From Engraulis encrasicolus (lineage: Eukaryota; Chordata; Actinopteri; Clupeiformes; Engraulidae), in contig NC_085860.1 of assembly GCF_034702125.1 (NCBI RefSeq), positions 58,080,180 to 58,144,179 of the forward strand: a stretch of DNA of 64,000 nt, read 5' to 3'. The notes under the pieces are model-generated. The model was not told the origin of the DNA, did not search any database, and was given only the letters and a program-made list of their open reading frames with translations. Positions within the stretch are counted from its first letter, which is position 1, and every line of letters starts with the position of its first letter. The position numbers were made by a program, and so were the translations under genes. This document shows positions 51,813-63,145 of the stretch, in pieces.

Positions 51813-52122
51813 CAGGCCCGCCGACAGGGGGGGACAACCGGGCTTTTTGTCCCGGGCCCTGGAAATTCTGGAATAGGGGGGGCCCCCCATGACGTTGGGA
51901 TTAGTTATGATATGTTCACTTCAAAATGTGTTGGTTTTTATGGTAGAAAAGTGCTTTATTTGCATTCAAACAATGACTTAGTGTATAGATGTTTGCCTTC
52001 ATTGTCGTTGAAAAAACGGCCAATAACCCCCTATCACCCCTATTCCAAAATGGTTTAGTCTTTCTAGAAAAACAAGACGACATCATTTGATAAGTGGTCA
52101 GTGCGCGAGCCAATTAGTAAAC
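51813..52122 (+). mobile_element. hAT transposon 5' end and leader
   Basis: CAGGCCCGCCGACAGGGGGG at 51813 is a hAT-type terminus of a form seen in fish. The leader runs to the transposase exon at 52123. The matching right end was not found within the window, so the element is truncated or its 3' part is scrambled (see 53205-55015). Confidence 0.6.
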
Positions 52123-52270
52123 ATGCACAAGTCAGGAGCGCTGAAAAGGAAAGAAATGCGAAAAAGAGAGGAAGAAGCCAAAAGCCTGAGGGGTTCTCTA
52201 CATAAATATGTCAGAAAAGACTTGGATGATGCAGCAGGTACCAGTAAAAGCAGCTGTGCAGCAGATCCAG
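52123..52270 (+). pseudogene. hAT transposase first exon
   Basis: ATG at 52123 opens 49 codons with MHKSGALKRKEMRKREEEAK and LRGSLHKYVRKD, the basic SGAxxRK-xRKxxEEE start of hAT transposases of the ZMYM/ZNF-like group. It ends at a consensus donor, CAG|GTAAGA, at 52270/52271. Later exons with the dimerisation domain were not recognised downstream. The exon itself is intact. Confidence 0.6.
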
Positions 52271-53204
52271 GTAAGACACGCCCAATTTTTCCCAGCCCCG
52301 TCGTCAAGTAACACTGGCACAAGAGGCCGTGAGCATGTCACACTGAGATCAATATCAGACAGACAGGGGGCATTGAATAATTTGATTACCACAACGGCTT
52401 AATTACACTGTGTTTCACAGGCTATATCTAATTGCATCTATGAATATGCGCATTACTCCGCAAATATGTGTCCAAATTTTTCAGCGGCAGGCACGCGCAC
52501 ATGGATGAACACAATAGAAAATGGGCATTGCATTATTTCTTAAGCAGAACAGCTTAATAACATCATGCTTCAAATCTGACCATCAGTTAAGAAGAAAATG
52601 CATATGAGCCCACACATTCATACCAGAGATTCTAGGAGAAGCCTATTATAATCTCTGGTTGTGTGGGATACTGTCTTGGGCGCATGTTTGCTCGGAGACG
52701 CAGAACCAACCTTTTAAACAGCGCTATGCAACGCTATTGCTACATCTCCGCTTAGCACAGATGCTAACAAATTATCAACCTGTTAACTTTGAGAGGAGAA
52801 ATACAGTGCAGATTTGTTGTGCATAGTTTTCTGTAAATAGAGATGTTCCTGTGTTACTCCTGCTGTGGGGAGGCTTTGATGAAAGAGGGAGCACAGCAGC
52901 ACTGCCTGTCTGTTCACTTGCTCACTGTCATCACACGTCACTTGAAGTCAGTATTGGAAAATTGGAAAAACTGGCCCTCGTTGACACTTATTTGAATACC
53001 CCACATTGTGCATTACTTATACCTGAAATTAGGGTCCCAGTTCTGAAGTGGATATTGGGAGTGTGTAGACAATGAAAATCAGATGAGCAACTGCAATAAC
53101 AATATTTATTAAGAAAGCACACAAGAAATATTAAAAAAACAAACAAAAGAGTTTTAAGACATTCTGATATATAGATTGAGTCAGAATGCTGAATATATAC
53201 CGTA
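52271..53204. other. no gene recognised
   Basis: Probably intron or interior of the same hAT element. No exon was recognised on either strand. Confidence 0.35.
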
Positions 53205-53448
53205 TTCAGTAGCCTACCGTGTTAAAATGTTCTTTTATAATTTTGTAGCATACAAAATGAAAAATGTTCGGCCTCTATCTAAAAAGTTGCCCATCCCTAT
53301 TTTAAATGTTTTAGATATCTCCATCTAAAACATTTAAAATAGGGATGGGCAACTTTTTAGATGGAGGCCCAACATTTTTCATCGACACCAAAGGGTACTT
53401 GAAGTATGCTACAAAATTACAAAAGAAATTTTTAACATGGTAGGCTTG
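53205..53448. repeat. head-to-head palindrome with hAT-like ends
   Basis: Arms of about 115 bases (53205-53320 and about 53325-53448) pair closely. The central words are GTTGCCCATCCCTATTTTAA and its complement. The right arm has about 20 extra bases (near 53385-53405). The terminal word GGGATGGGCAACT is typical of hAT ends, so two copies of one transposon end seem to be joined head to head with an 8-base centre. Confidence 0.75.
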
Positions 53449-53754
53449 GTAGACAATGAAGTACATACAGTGGTGGAATCTAGTGTCATTGGTCATTGTC
53501 ATCATCTCCTTTTCCTGTGGAATTTCAGTGCTGTCCATCAACTGGTAGTCAATCAGCTGCTCCATGAGCATATCCTCGTTTAAACTGAACTGAGGGAATA
53601 CAGATGGTGTAACTTCAATCTGCTCATTACCGTGCCGTGCCGCGGCAGCGCACCGTGATCATTACACCCTGTGGCCATTCGGAATGCGGGGGGCAGTATA
53701 GCACTGCTTTTGCAGAGCAGCGTCTGCCTGTGCTTGTAGTCTGTCTGTGCTCCC
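53449..53754. other. no gene recognised
   Basis: Short frames only. Confidence 0.4.
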
Positions 53755-55015
53755 GTGATTGTCCATCCCCCAGTTTTAGTAGTAGTAGAAATACAGTCAG
53801 CAAATTGCATGTTTTATTTAGCATTGGGCATTTGATAGGGCATTTGATAATAAAACAAGTGTGAGCCCTAAACAAGACCACCATGTGAATTTAAACTCGA
53901 CTTTTTTTCTGTCTTGCATTCACCGTCTCCCAATCCGTCCCTAACTTATTTCGGCACTATTCAAGCCAGGAACGGGTATCCTCAGGGTACAGAGTTTGCA
54001 TACCTACTACAATTTGAACCGGTAAAGACAATTAAAACCGAGTCAATCAGACAGGAACACCATTGTAATTAAGTGTGTCCCGTGACGCCAGCATGAGAGA
54101 GATCGAATTTTAAATTTGGCGACGACATTCTGTCTTCAAAACTGGCATCGGCCGCTTCCAATTTAGGACCATAGGCCTATTCAACCGTTTCCACAACCTC
54201 ACTGATCACAGTTGCTTCATCTCTAATGCCAGGGCTAAGAATAACGAAAATAGCAAATCAGAGTAGGCTAATAAACCGTAATGGAGAGACTGAGGAGACA
54301 TGAAATCAAGCGGCGGAGTTCGGACCATTTTGAGTGGACCGATGTCGCTTGCTTTGTGTAGCCCTATCAAGCAAGCCTGTCTGTCTCATTTGTGCGATGA
54401 GCACACAAACACAAATTGAACCACTCGTATAGTGTCAGTCAAACAGACATGAACAACATTGTAGCCTTATGAAGTAGTGCCCCGTCATGTCAGCATGAGA
54501 GAGGTGATTTTACATTTGGCGACGACATTCCGTCTTTAAAACTGGCGCATGCCGCTTCCCCTATTGCAGGCTATTAACCTGATCTACACTGTCGTTACCA
54601 CAAAAAACAAGGTAGCACAACTTAATACTATTACTAGCCTATATATCTGGTAGCCTAAATAGTAGGTTGAAGACGGGGGTAGGCTATTATTGGTGCACTG
54701 TTTTTTTTTTGCGAAGCAGAGTAATCTGCTTCAGTGTAGCTCATTGTACGTTGATCCCTCCCTCAGTTTTAGGCTACAAGTGGAAAGAGTCAGCCAATTG
54801 CGCGTTGCACGTAACATTGGGTATTTGATAATAACACAAGCGTGATCCCTAAACAAGACCGCCAGTCGATGGTGTTTTGTTTTCATTATTCTGTCCTGCA
54901 TTCACCGTCTCAATTCCGCTCCTAACTTATAGGCTAAGTGATGTCTGTTAATTATTTCTGCACTACCTATTCAAGTCAGGAACGGATATCCTCAGGATAG
55001 CCTACGGACTAATAG
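53755..55015 (+). repeat. nested tandem duplications
   Basis: The block CATTTGATAATAAAACAAGYG, CCCTAAACAAGACC, TGCATTCACCGTCTC and GGAACGGRTATCCTCAGG occurs at about 53830-54000 and again at about 54815-55000, an offset of roughly 1 kb. Between them, a second block (AGCATGAGAGAG, TTTGGCGACGACATTC, AAAACTGGC) occurs at about 54040-54160 and 54430-54560, an offset of roughly 390 bases. No ORF of note. It may be derived from the hAT element to the left. Confidence 0.7.
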
Positions 55016-55590
55016 GTTGAAGACGTTTTTTTGTATTGGTGCTTGTGAACATTTCATCCTTTCAATGCGCTGTTGTGCGCGATCGACGGGATTCCGGTTA
55101 ACTGGGGATGTGATGCACACATGACAAGACATCTGTTACACCAGGTGTGGCTAATCATCTGTGATTAGGACTGCAAATTCCGTTGCTTCGGTGGAGATGC
55201 GAACCAACAGTATGACTGGGGAACTATGACTCCTTCGGAGGCTGGATAACCTGTCGCGCCACGACATGTCACAAAAGGCTGTGCAGTCCCTGCTGTAACC
55301 CACCCCCTCCCCCACAGACAAACATTCATGTTCTGAAAAGTTCAACACGTTCTGAAAATTTTAGCCGCTTTGCATTACGTTTTCGAGCTGACATTTGTCC
55401 ACGGTGACGCAACATCGAAAGAGAAACGCAGAGACTGTTCACAAATAACTGAATAAAGATTTCATTAAAAAAACACAGCATTTCTATGAAAATGTGCTGG
55501 GTGACCACACTGCCTATGCCTATCCAGATGCACGTATAGCAACAATGAGAAAGAGAGGGAGAGACGGAGAGAGAGAGCGATTAGCGCATA

Positions 55591-55591
<1 letters not shown>
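55016..55591. other. no gene recognised
   Basis: Ordinary sequence; no exon or repeat boundary. Confidence 0.4.

Positions 55592-55659
<68 letters not shown>
55592..55659 (+). repeat. (GT)n microsatellite
   Basis: GT array of about 68 bases. Confidence 0.97.
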
Positions 55660-55660
<1 letters not shown>

Positions 55661-56604
55661 GGGGAACATTTGAAGTGAAAAAACCACCCTCCCCCACTTC
55701 AGCATCAGATGTTGGTGGTCTACAAGTTGGTCTACAAGTTGTTTACCCGACTATCTTGTAGCCCAGTCATGAAGTTCATAAAGCCATCGGTAGGCCCTAG
55801 CCTATAGGCCAAGATATCCAAAATCCCTCCGCAAATTTCTGCATTGCCTGAGTTCATAGGCTAAAACAACTTTATTTAGGCCTGACTTATTTAGCTTACT
55901 TTATTAGCCTTATTTAGGCCTATTATCATATTTAGGCTTTAACGTGGGCCTATTTTACAAAATATCGAAAGAAGGAAAAGACACGACAGACAAGTTGAGG
56001 CTTACTGATCGTAGCCTATTACAGCAAACCGAACATGCGCTTTATGAACAGACTAGCCTGAGGGCAAACATCTTCTTGGCACTATTGAGATAACCAGGCC
56101 ATGCCAGGAATTCAACTACCTGGGCACACACTAAAATACTGACAGACTACAATTGCTTGGATCTTCAGTGGGTTTCGTGGGTCCGGGGGGGGATGGGTGG
56201 TGATGGCACGCTTGATGTAGGCTATTTTTCCCCACCCCATGCATGCACGCGGATACACAGGGTCGGGACATTCACCCAATGAATGACTGAGTGCGGCTAA
56301 ATATGCCTGTTGCATATCGTAGCCTAATTATTCACACATCACGTCAAGTCACAAATTAGTAGTCTCTTGCAGTTGACCTAGCCTATGCCAAATTAACGTC
56401 CTCCCTGTAAGGCTGCACTAATTCAAACAGGTAGAGAAGTCGGCTTAGCCTATTCAATTGGAGTCAATTGGAATTAGGTCTTGCGAAGAGTGGAAAGAGT
56501 TTCGTTACAGGCTACGTCGTGTGTGTGTGGGCGAGAGAGGGAGAGAGCGAATTTTATTTTATTTTATTTGTTTTATTTTGATCCTGCTTTAAGTCAATGG
56601 GCGA
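55660..56604. other. no gene recognised
   Basis: Rich in TAGGCCTA/GCCTATT words (55790-55960), otherwise plain. Confidence 0.45.
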
Positions 56605-56798
56605 GTAGGGGAGTTTCATTCGTAGGGGGGTGTAGGGGGGTGTTTCATTCGTCCCGACAGTGTCTACTGACACTTAAATCCCCTTTGCCTGTAAACCTGA
56701 CAACTTTGACTTTTCATACTTTCGGATATGTTAAAGTTTTCGAGTAAATCGCAGTGTTTCATTCGTCCCGTGTTTCATTAGTCCCTGCTCTCCCCTAC
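56605..56798. mobile_element. small inverted-repeat element (TTTCATTCGTCCCG type)
   Basis: The ends GTAGGGGAG and CTCCCCTAC are inverted. The inner word GTTTCATTCGTCCCG occurs twice (about 56642 and 56756) in the same orientation, with a related GTTTCATTAGTCCC near the right end. It is 194 bases and non-coding. Confidence 0.5.
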
Positions 56799-56836
56799 TG
56801 CCTAAACTGCAACAGTTTAAATGCGTCCTCTCCAAA

Positions 56837-56838
<2 letters not shown>

Positions 56839-56871
<33 letters not shown>
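56839..56871 (+). repeat. (GT)n microsatellite
   Basis: Short GT array followed by a GA-rich tract. Confidence 0.95.
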
Positions 56872-56873
<2 letters not shown>

Positions 56874-57912
56874 CGAGAGAGGGAGAGAGAGAGAGCGAGG
56901 GAGAGAGGCGCTTAATTCCCCGCAGAAAGAGCAAGGCGATGTCTCCAAATATTAGACAAATGCATCTTATTTTAGTTAAGTAGACATCAGGGATGTATTT
57001 TGCTTAATAACAACGCCGACCTGATTGGTTCATATTGCTCTGAATAGCCACAGAAGGCTAGGCTATATTTTAATGGGTTTACGCGCGCGAGGTCATCTAA
57101 CTGTGGTCACAGTCGCCAGGTGCTATTATGAGAGGAAAACTATAGCACGTTGGCAAACATTAAAGTCAGTTTAAGCCATGCATATGATGAACCAGTTTTC
57201 TTGTTTGAAAAAACACACTTCCCGGTGCGCAGGGTGCATGCATTTCTGACCCAGATGAAATCGCATGAGGAACTCCATGATTATGAGATGACATTGCATA
57301 TATTTCCCAGCATATATTTCCCCTCTCTCTCTCTCTCCAAACCCAGTTGTACTTGGACTCACTTTTAACACCGCTGGCCTACCCAGGTGAATCGCAGCAC
57401 ACATTGTTTGCAGTGAGCCGTGCCGTGTGCGAGTGCTGTGTAACTTCACCCTAATGTTTAACCTAGACTAGCGAGTGCAGTGTTGTAAATCACGTGGAAT
57501 AAGTGCAGCGATTACCTGCGTAGCCTACTTAATTATGGAAGTGAGTGTCATTTGGACTGCCTATGGAATCAAGCCTACTGTCACCAAGCTCTTCCTGTCT
57601 CCCCAGCCTCGCAATGGATGGACACCTGGCCACCGCTCCTCCGCCTCCTTCGGAACTGATGACTGTGGGGGGGATCTCCAAGGAAATGGACATGGGACTG
57701 GGTTTGGAATTTCGGACTTGTATAGATTTGGGGTGCCCCGGGACTCTTTTAGATTTCTGTTAGTTAATAAATATTATTTTAAAACTCAATATTTGTGTCT
57801 TGGCGTATTTGTGGTGTACAGTATACTCTCCAGGGTATTTGGTAACAAGGAGAGGTGTCGCTGGAAAAATGCGCACTTTCTCACCTGCGACACATAACCC
57901 GACAGTTGGTTA
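56872..57912. other. no gene; possible LTR-like piece 57470-57893
   Basis: 57470-57893 has an open frame of 140 codons, an AATAAA at about 57766 and ends ...CGACACATAACCCGACA, which would suit an LTR 3' end, but no second copy or start could be set. The rest is plain. Confidence 0.25.
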
Positions 57913-58459
57913 CACTTAATTTGAGCACGAAAACAGCAATATCAGTCGCTTGCTAATTTTTTGCCAATGTGACAACATTAAATTCATTAGGGAAGTGTAG
58001 GTTAGGTTATCGCCCCAGCTGTTGGCGATGTGAGATAAATAGCCAACGCTTACACGCTCAAACGAAGCGCTGTTAGGTTACTGCGGTGAGGTGTATTGCA
58101 CTCTCAGTAATTTTTACCAAACGAAAAAAGTATCCACATCCAGAAAACAAGTCTGAAGTTGCAATATTAGACGTTTCAAATCTTGCGATGCGAGAATCGG
58201 TATGGCTTCTGGCTACACTCAGTTTACATTTTGTCAGAGCTTGCACATTAATGGCAATTCATCCGATCATCATTTAAAAAAAAAAAAAAGAAAATTCATT
58301 ACGTTATTTAGGCTATTCTTTTTATGACTCTTCCTACTTCCTGGAGGTGTTCTCACACAATTTATAGGCATGTTGTTATCCGCTGAATCGGTGCGTGCTG
58401 GTGAATATGAGCATAGGCTATATTAATATGCCGTCAGCATCGTCTAAAATATTCCATAT
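57913..58459 (+). repeat. segmental tandem duplication, copy 1
   Basis: About 547 bases starting CACTTAATTTGAGCACGAAA and ending AAAATATTCCATAT, repeated at 58581-59137 with an offset of 668 bases. The copies differ by substitutions and small insertions, including the length of an A run (58275-58290 versus 58967-58976). Confidence 0.92.
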
Positions 58460-58580
58460 GGTAATAAACATTTTGGACGTCCAAGCTCACACGGGAGCGC
58501 TGCAATAGGTAAGCTGTAGGCCAGTGTTTCCCAAACTTTTGTGTCTTAACTGTGGTGTCCCCTAAACCTCTTTGTTGTGT

Positions 58581-59137
58581 CACTTAATTTGAGCACGAAA
58601 ACAGCAATATCAATCGCTTGCTAATTTTTGCCAATGTGACAACATTAAATTCATTAGGGAAGTGTAGGTTAGGTTATCGCCCCAGCTGTTGGCGATGTAA
58701 GATAAATAGCCAACGCTTAAACGCTTAAACGCGGCGCTGTAGGTTACTGCGGTGAGGTTTAGGCCGCCTATTGCACTCTCCGTCATTTTTACCAAACGAA
58801 AAAAGTATCCACATCCAGAAAACAAGTTTGAAGTTGCAATATTAGACGTTTCAAATCTTGCGATGCGAGAATCGGTATAGGGGCTTGTGGCTACACTCAA
58901 TTTAGGTCTAAGCTTACACATTTTGTCAGAGCTTGCACATTAATGGCAATTCATCCGATCATCATTAAAAAAAAAAGAAAATTCATTAGGCTATTTATTC
59001 TTTTTATGACTCTTCCTACTTCCTGGAGGTGTTCTCACACAATTTAATTAGGCATGTTGTTATCCGCTGAATCGGTGCGTGCGGGTGAATATGAGCATAA
59101 TTAATATGCCGTCAACATCGTCTAAAATATTCCATAT
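58581..59137 (+). repeat. segmental tandem duplication, copy 2
   Basis: Second copy of the 57913 unit. The 121-base spacer between the copies holds CAGTGTTTCCCAAACTTTTG, a hAT-like terminus word. Confidence 0.92.
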
Positions 59138-59189
59138 AAATGTTGCCTACCCATTTGCGCTTGAATGTGTATTGTGTGTATGCAAGAGA

Positions 59190-59238
<49 letters not shown>

Positions 59239-59239
59239 T

Positions 59240-59297
<58 letters not shown>
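59190..59297 (+). repeat. compound (GT)n(GA)n microsatellite
   Basis: GT array (59190-59235), GAGTGAGTGA link, then GA array. Confidence 0.97.
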
Positions 59298-59299
<2 letters not shown>

Positions 59300-59639
59300 A
59301 CCACGTGGTAAAGCGTATAGCAAGCGCTCCCAAGTGCCACCCGGCGGTTGTTTGGGTACACTGCAGCTAGGCCCGGTACGTACCGAGGTGGATGACGTGG
59401 CATTACCTCGGTAAAGGGTGTGCATTGTAGGGGGACCGACTGTAGGGCCGATAACCTTGACACTGTGTAAAAATAAATATAACAACACACATCTTTAACG
59501 CACATAATTACTCTGAATAAAATAAACCAGGTAACATTAAATAAAACCCTACTGGTGTCTGGGTAATCTGAAGTCAGTCATCAGGATCAAGCATCCGCAG
59601 GTCCTTCAGCTGAGTGCACAGGTAAACAGGTCACCCTGT
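59298..59639. other. no gene recognised
   Basis: Short frames only; CG-rich at 59310-59400. Confidence 0.4.
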
Positions 59640-59945
59640 GACAGCTTTGTAGAAGGCCTGGAGTAGTGTAGCAGTTCTACACAGGGAAGGTTTAGTTTTT
59701 AAAAAAAAATACAAAAGTGAAAGCTCTGTAGATACCAAGATGTAAGCATCATATGAAATAATTAGAATAGCAGACATTACTCGCTGAAAGAATTTGCGCT
59801 GTGTTGGAATGATGAGCTCTGCATTTCTGATGAACTGCTTTGTTTGTGCAATGAAGAACAGGTCAACATCAGGCAACTGGTGACCATCCCGATAATTGAC
59901 ATGACTGATTGGAACATCTACAATTGATCTGGCAGGCACCAGATA
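59640..59945 (-). pseudogene. ZNF862-like hAT transposase, downstream exon remnant
   Basis: The minus-strand frame shows SHVNYRDGHQLPDVDLFF, TKQFIRNAELIIPTQRKFFQ and then decays. This fits the region of ZNF862/KIAA1586-like hAT-derived proteins with an NQLPDxxLFIG-type word followed by a RKFF motif. It belongs with the exons at 61945-62560, from which it is separated by a LINE insertion. I rely on memory of the family. Confidence 0.45.
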
Positions 59946-60084
59946 GCCCAGCTACCTCTTCATCAGCCTGGTCATCTCCCTTTCCAATTTGTGGATGTGT
60001 ACTCCTCAGACTGTTTTTGTCAGGGAATAATCATAACATAACAGTCACATTTTCATTAAACTATTTTTCTACAGTCACATTTAC

Positions 60085-61620
60085 GATAATAATAATACAT
60101 TTTATTTTTGAGCGCCTTTCAAAATACCCAAGGACACTTTACAATCAAAACAAATACATAACAGTAGGGAAAGTATAACAAAGCTTCAGTGAATTAACAA
60201 TAGGAGAGTAATTAAAATGCAAAAATGAAATAGAAATAAAAGTACAATACAAATAAATGTTTTAAAATAAGAAAAAGAAGTAGAATGCATTCGAAAATAA
60301 CATAAAAATGAGGGGGGGGAAATAATAATAATATGTAAAATAAAAAATAAACTGATCATTAAAATAAAGTGGAAGTGCCTGTCAGTGAAGTTGAAACGCA
60401 GATGTGAAAAGGTGTGTCTTCAGCTTAGATTTAAAAGAAGACAGTGTAGAACACTGACAAAGTGACAGTGGGAGAGAATTCCAAAGTTTGGGGCCAACAA
60501 CACTAAATGCCCTGTCGCCCATGGTGCGCAGGTGTGTGGAGGGAACTGTAAGGAGGAGTGAGTCAGTGGAGCATAGTGTGCGGGTCATTGAGGCAGGTTG
60601 TTAAATTAGCGAGGGGGAGTGGATGGGAGGGTTTAGTGCAGGGGTGTCAAACATACGGCCCGCGGGCCGCATCCGGCCCGCGGGAAGGTTCCATCCGGCC
60701 CGGATGTAAAAAAATAAAAATAAAAAATAAAAATTAAACTTTTTTTTTTTTTTTTTGATGAAATAACCGAAATGCGCAATTACGGCCCTCGGGGCAAAAT
60801 CGAAACCTGCATGACATTAACCCAATGGTCCCTCTGTTACACTGTATATATGTAGTAAAGTGCACCTCACACTTCTATTATAAATAGTGAATTTGTACTG
60901 TAACAGGCATTTCATAAAGCTCATATATTATAGACCTCATATATAGAGATAAAATGTTAATACTTCTTATTCGTATTGTATTGGTATTGGTTGTAATTAA
61001 ATAATAAATATAAATGGATTTGTATTGGTTCCTATTAAGCTCAAACTGGAAACGGGATGTTAGAATGCGTGAAAAGGCAGGAAATTATAAGAAATACAAA
61101 ATTTTCTGGGGGATAACCTCCAGACCCCCTTCCAAAATGAACTGTCCCATATTTAATTAATTGACGGTTGCCAATGAATGAATGAAGTCAAGGAAATTTT
61201 GCATAGGATTATCAGTATTGCATTGCTTTCTACATATTCAACACACTTAAAACGTGATAGTACTGAACACTAATCCTCTGCTTTACGTTTTTTTTTTTTT
61301 TTTTTGCGATGATGTTACTAATGCGGCCCGCTTGAGGTCCACATGGGTTGTATGCGGCCCCCGGACCAAAATGAGTTTGACACCCCTGGTTTAGTGTGTA
61401 TGTAGATTTGGATGTCATCTGCATAACAATGAAAATTTAGGCCGTGTTTTCGGAGAATGTTACCAAGGGGAAGAATATAAATGATGAAGAGTAGGGGGCT
61501 AAGAACTGAGCCTTGTGGAACACCATGTGTGAGGAGTGAATTTGGAGACCGGAAATCACCAATAGCGAAAAACTGCTCTCTTCCAGTTAGATAGGACCTG
61601 AACCATGAGAGCTTCCGATA
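60085..61620 (-). mobile_element. L2/Maui-type LINE, rearranged and interrupted
   Basis: On the minus strand 61617 to 61389 encodes the reverse transcriptase piece [37 protein letters not shown] and [16 protein letters not shown], with the catalytic Y-A-D-D. After the hAT insertion the frame ends with the C-terminal words MGDRAFSVVGPKLWNSLPLS and FKSKLKTHLF (60588-60382). The stretch normally joining these (about 200 residues) is missing, so the LINE carries an internal deletion as well as 5' truncation. The 3' UTR contains GAGCGCCTTTCAAAATACCC and ends near the (TAA)-rich tail at 60085. Confidence 0.8.
60639..61388. mobile_element. non-autonomous hAT transposon with 8-bp TSD
   Basis: CAGGGGTGTCAAAC at the left and GTTTGACACCCCTG at the right are perfect 14-base inverted repeats. 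GTTTAGTG flanks both sides (60631-60638 and 61389-61396), a perfect 8-base duplication. GCGGCCCGC-type words lie near both ends. It is 750 bases with no transposase, inserted inside the LINE and hence younger than it. Confidence 0.92.
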
Positions 61621-61836
61621 CGATACGATAGCTTTACGATAGCTTCCTGTATGTTCACACATCATACTGAAGTAGCAATCTATGGATAATCATTGTTTGC
61701 CTTTCATTGTTAAAATTAGGACTTGATTACAAACCTACATATTTGAAAAGTGACATTAAAATCAGTCAGTGGTTTGAAGACTACCGAGAAGACCAAGAAG
61801 TATACCCTCAGGACTGGGTCACATACAGTAAGGCTC

Positions 61837-61934
61837 TTTTTCTCTGCCGGTTTTCTGGTAGGCCTACAGCTCGACACAGCGCGACTGTGTCGAGCTGTAG
61901 ACCTACCTGAAAACTGACAGTGGAAAAGAGTCTT
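61837..61934. repeat. near-perfect hairpin with about 46-base arms
   Basis: CTCTTTTTCTCTGCCGGTTT through TAGGCCTACAGCTCGACACAG pairs with CTGTGTCGAGCTGTAGACCT through GAAAACTGACAGTGGAAAAGAG around the 5-base loop CGCGA. Only a few mismatches are present. Confidence 0.9.
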
Positions 61935-61944
61935 TAGTTGGTTG

Positions 61945-62560
61945 GCAAGGTCCTGATCATGGTGTTCTTCTCCACCTCCTCATGGCTGTTGAAATATGCC
62001 AACATAGCACACAATAAAGGAAGAAAAACACAATATGCAACATTGAACTCTTCATAATATAAACACATTTAACCAGTCTGAGGTGATCATGTTTTAGTAA
62101 CCCTACCTGAAGTGCATCCCACTGATAGAGGACCCTCTCGATACATGATGTTAGACTGAGCCACCTGGTGCTGCAGTATCAAAGAATCTTCAATGTGTCT
62201 GAATCTGTGAACTCCACAAACTCTTTATACTGCTCGCATCTCTTTGCACTAAATCAAATATACAATAATATAACTACATCGAAATTAGTGCAAGTATTAC
62301 ACAATGCATTCATTTCTACCATCCAAAATTCAATAGGAAGACAAACTGAAAACATATCATTCATACACCAATCATACCTTTGGTTGATATGTCCATAAAT
62401 GCCTTTTGTCAACATGTCCATTTCTTCTTTGCTGATTTTGCTGGCCTTCATCCCAGTGCCAGTCGCCAGCTGTACGAGATGGCATATGCACGCCAGGTCC
62501 TGAATATGTGGCTGGATGACTGCAGCTGGCTTCTCACAGAGTAAAGCCGGGCTTAAAGTA
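61945..62560 (-). pseudogene. ZNF862-like hAT transposase exons (decayed)
   Basis: Three minus-strand pieces line up in order. 62535-62395: IQDLACICHLVQLATGTGMK, matching the CICHL region before the hAT catalytic segment. 62250-62113: CEQYKEFVEFTDSDTLKIL, stop, YCSTRWLSLTSCIERVLYQ, then WDALQ and a consensus donor CAG|GTAGGG. About 62000-61945: AYFNSHEEVEKNTM, which follows WDALQ in the intact family. The TGA stop in the second exon and the poor acceptor before AYFN show that it is dead. Confidence 0.65.
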
Positions 62561-62763
62561 GTCAGTTAAATCATGCCAAGTGGCAGGCAATTATTTTGTG
62601 GCTATCAAAATATTAAGTTTGGACTTAGAAATGTCAACAGGGTCAATTTCCCCAGCCCAGCTTACACATACAGTAGGCTAATCATTTTTTTTTGTTTCCT
62701 TTTGATTATCACTTCTGTTTACACAGAGATATTTCACTGAAAATTCAAACAAAAACTTTCATG
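62561..62763. other. no gene recognised
   Basis: Plain sequence. Confidence 0.4.
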
Positions 62764-62767
62764 TTAA

Positions 62768-63141
62768 AGGGACACTGTGCAGGAAATGGTCAAAAAAGGT
62801 ACTGCAACTATGCTGCTTATTGAAATTGGGCTGCCTATTGCCAAATTTGATCTTTACATGAAATTAAACATACTTTACATGAAAGTATTAAACAAATATT
62901 TTCTAGTATGGTCCAAGTACAGTCATTTTTGCAGCTAAAAATGGCTATTTTTGGAAAATCAAAATGGCGAACCATGGAGAAGATCCCCCTTTTCATGTAT
63001 GAAAAGTGCAATTTTTCCAGTCATAATGAATACTTGAATAATGAATTTGATGCTGGTGGTAAGTATGCATGAAAAAAGGTAACATTAGTGAATGGGTAGC
63101 ATGAATTCTGGAAATAAACAACTCAAAATCTTAGTGTACCT
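62768..63141. mobile_element. TTAA-flanked MITE (piggyBac-like)
   Basis: The left end TTAA|AGGGACACTGTGC and right end TTAGTGTACCT|TTAA share inverted AGGKACACT. The TTAA duplications lie at 62764-62767 and 63142-63145. It is 374 bases and non-coding. A family often seen in fish as I remember it. Confidence 0.7.
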
Positions 63142-63145
63142 TTAA

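Noticed and set aside
57470..57897. 140-codon plus-strand frame and possible solo LTR
   Set aside because: No recognisable residues, no second copy in the window and no defined start.
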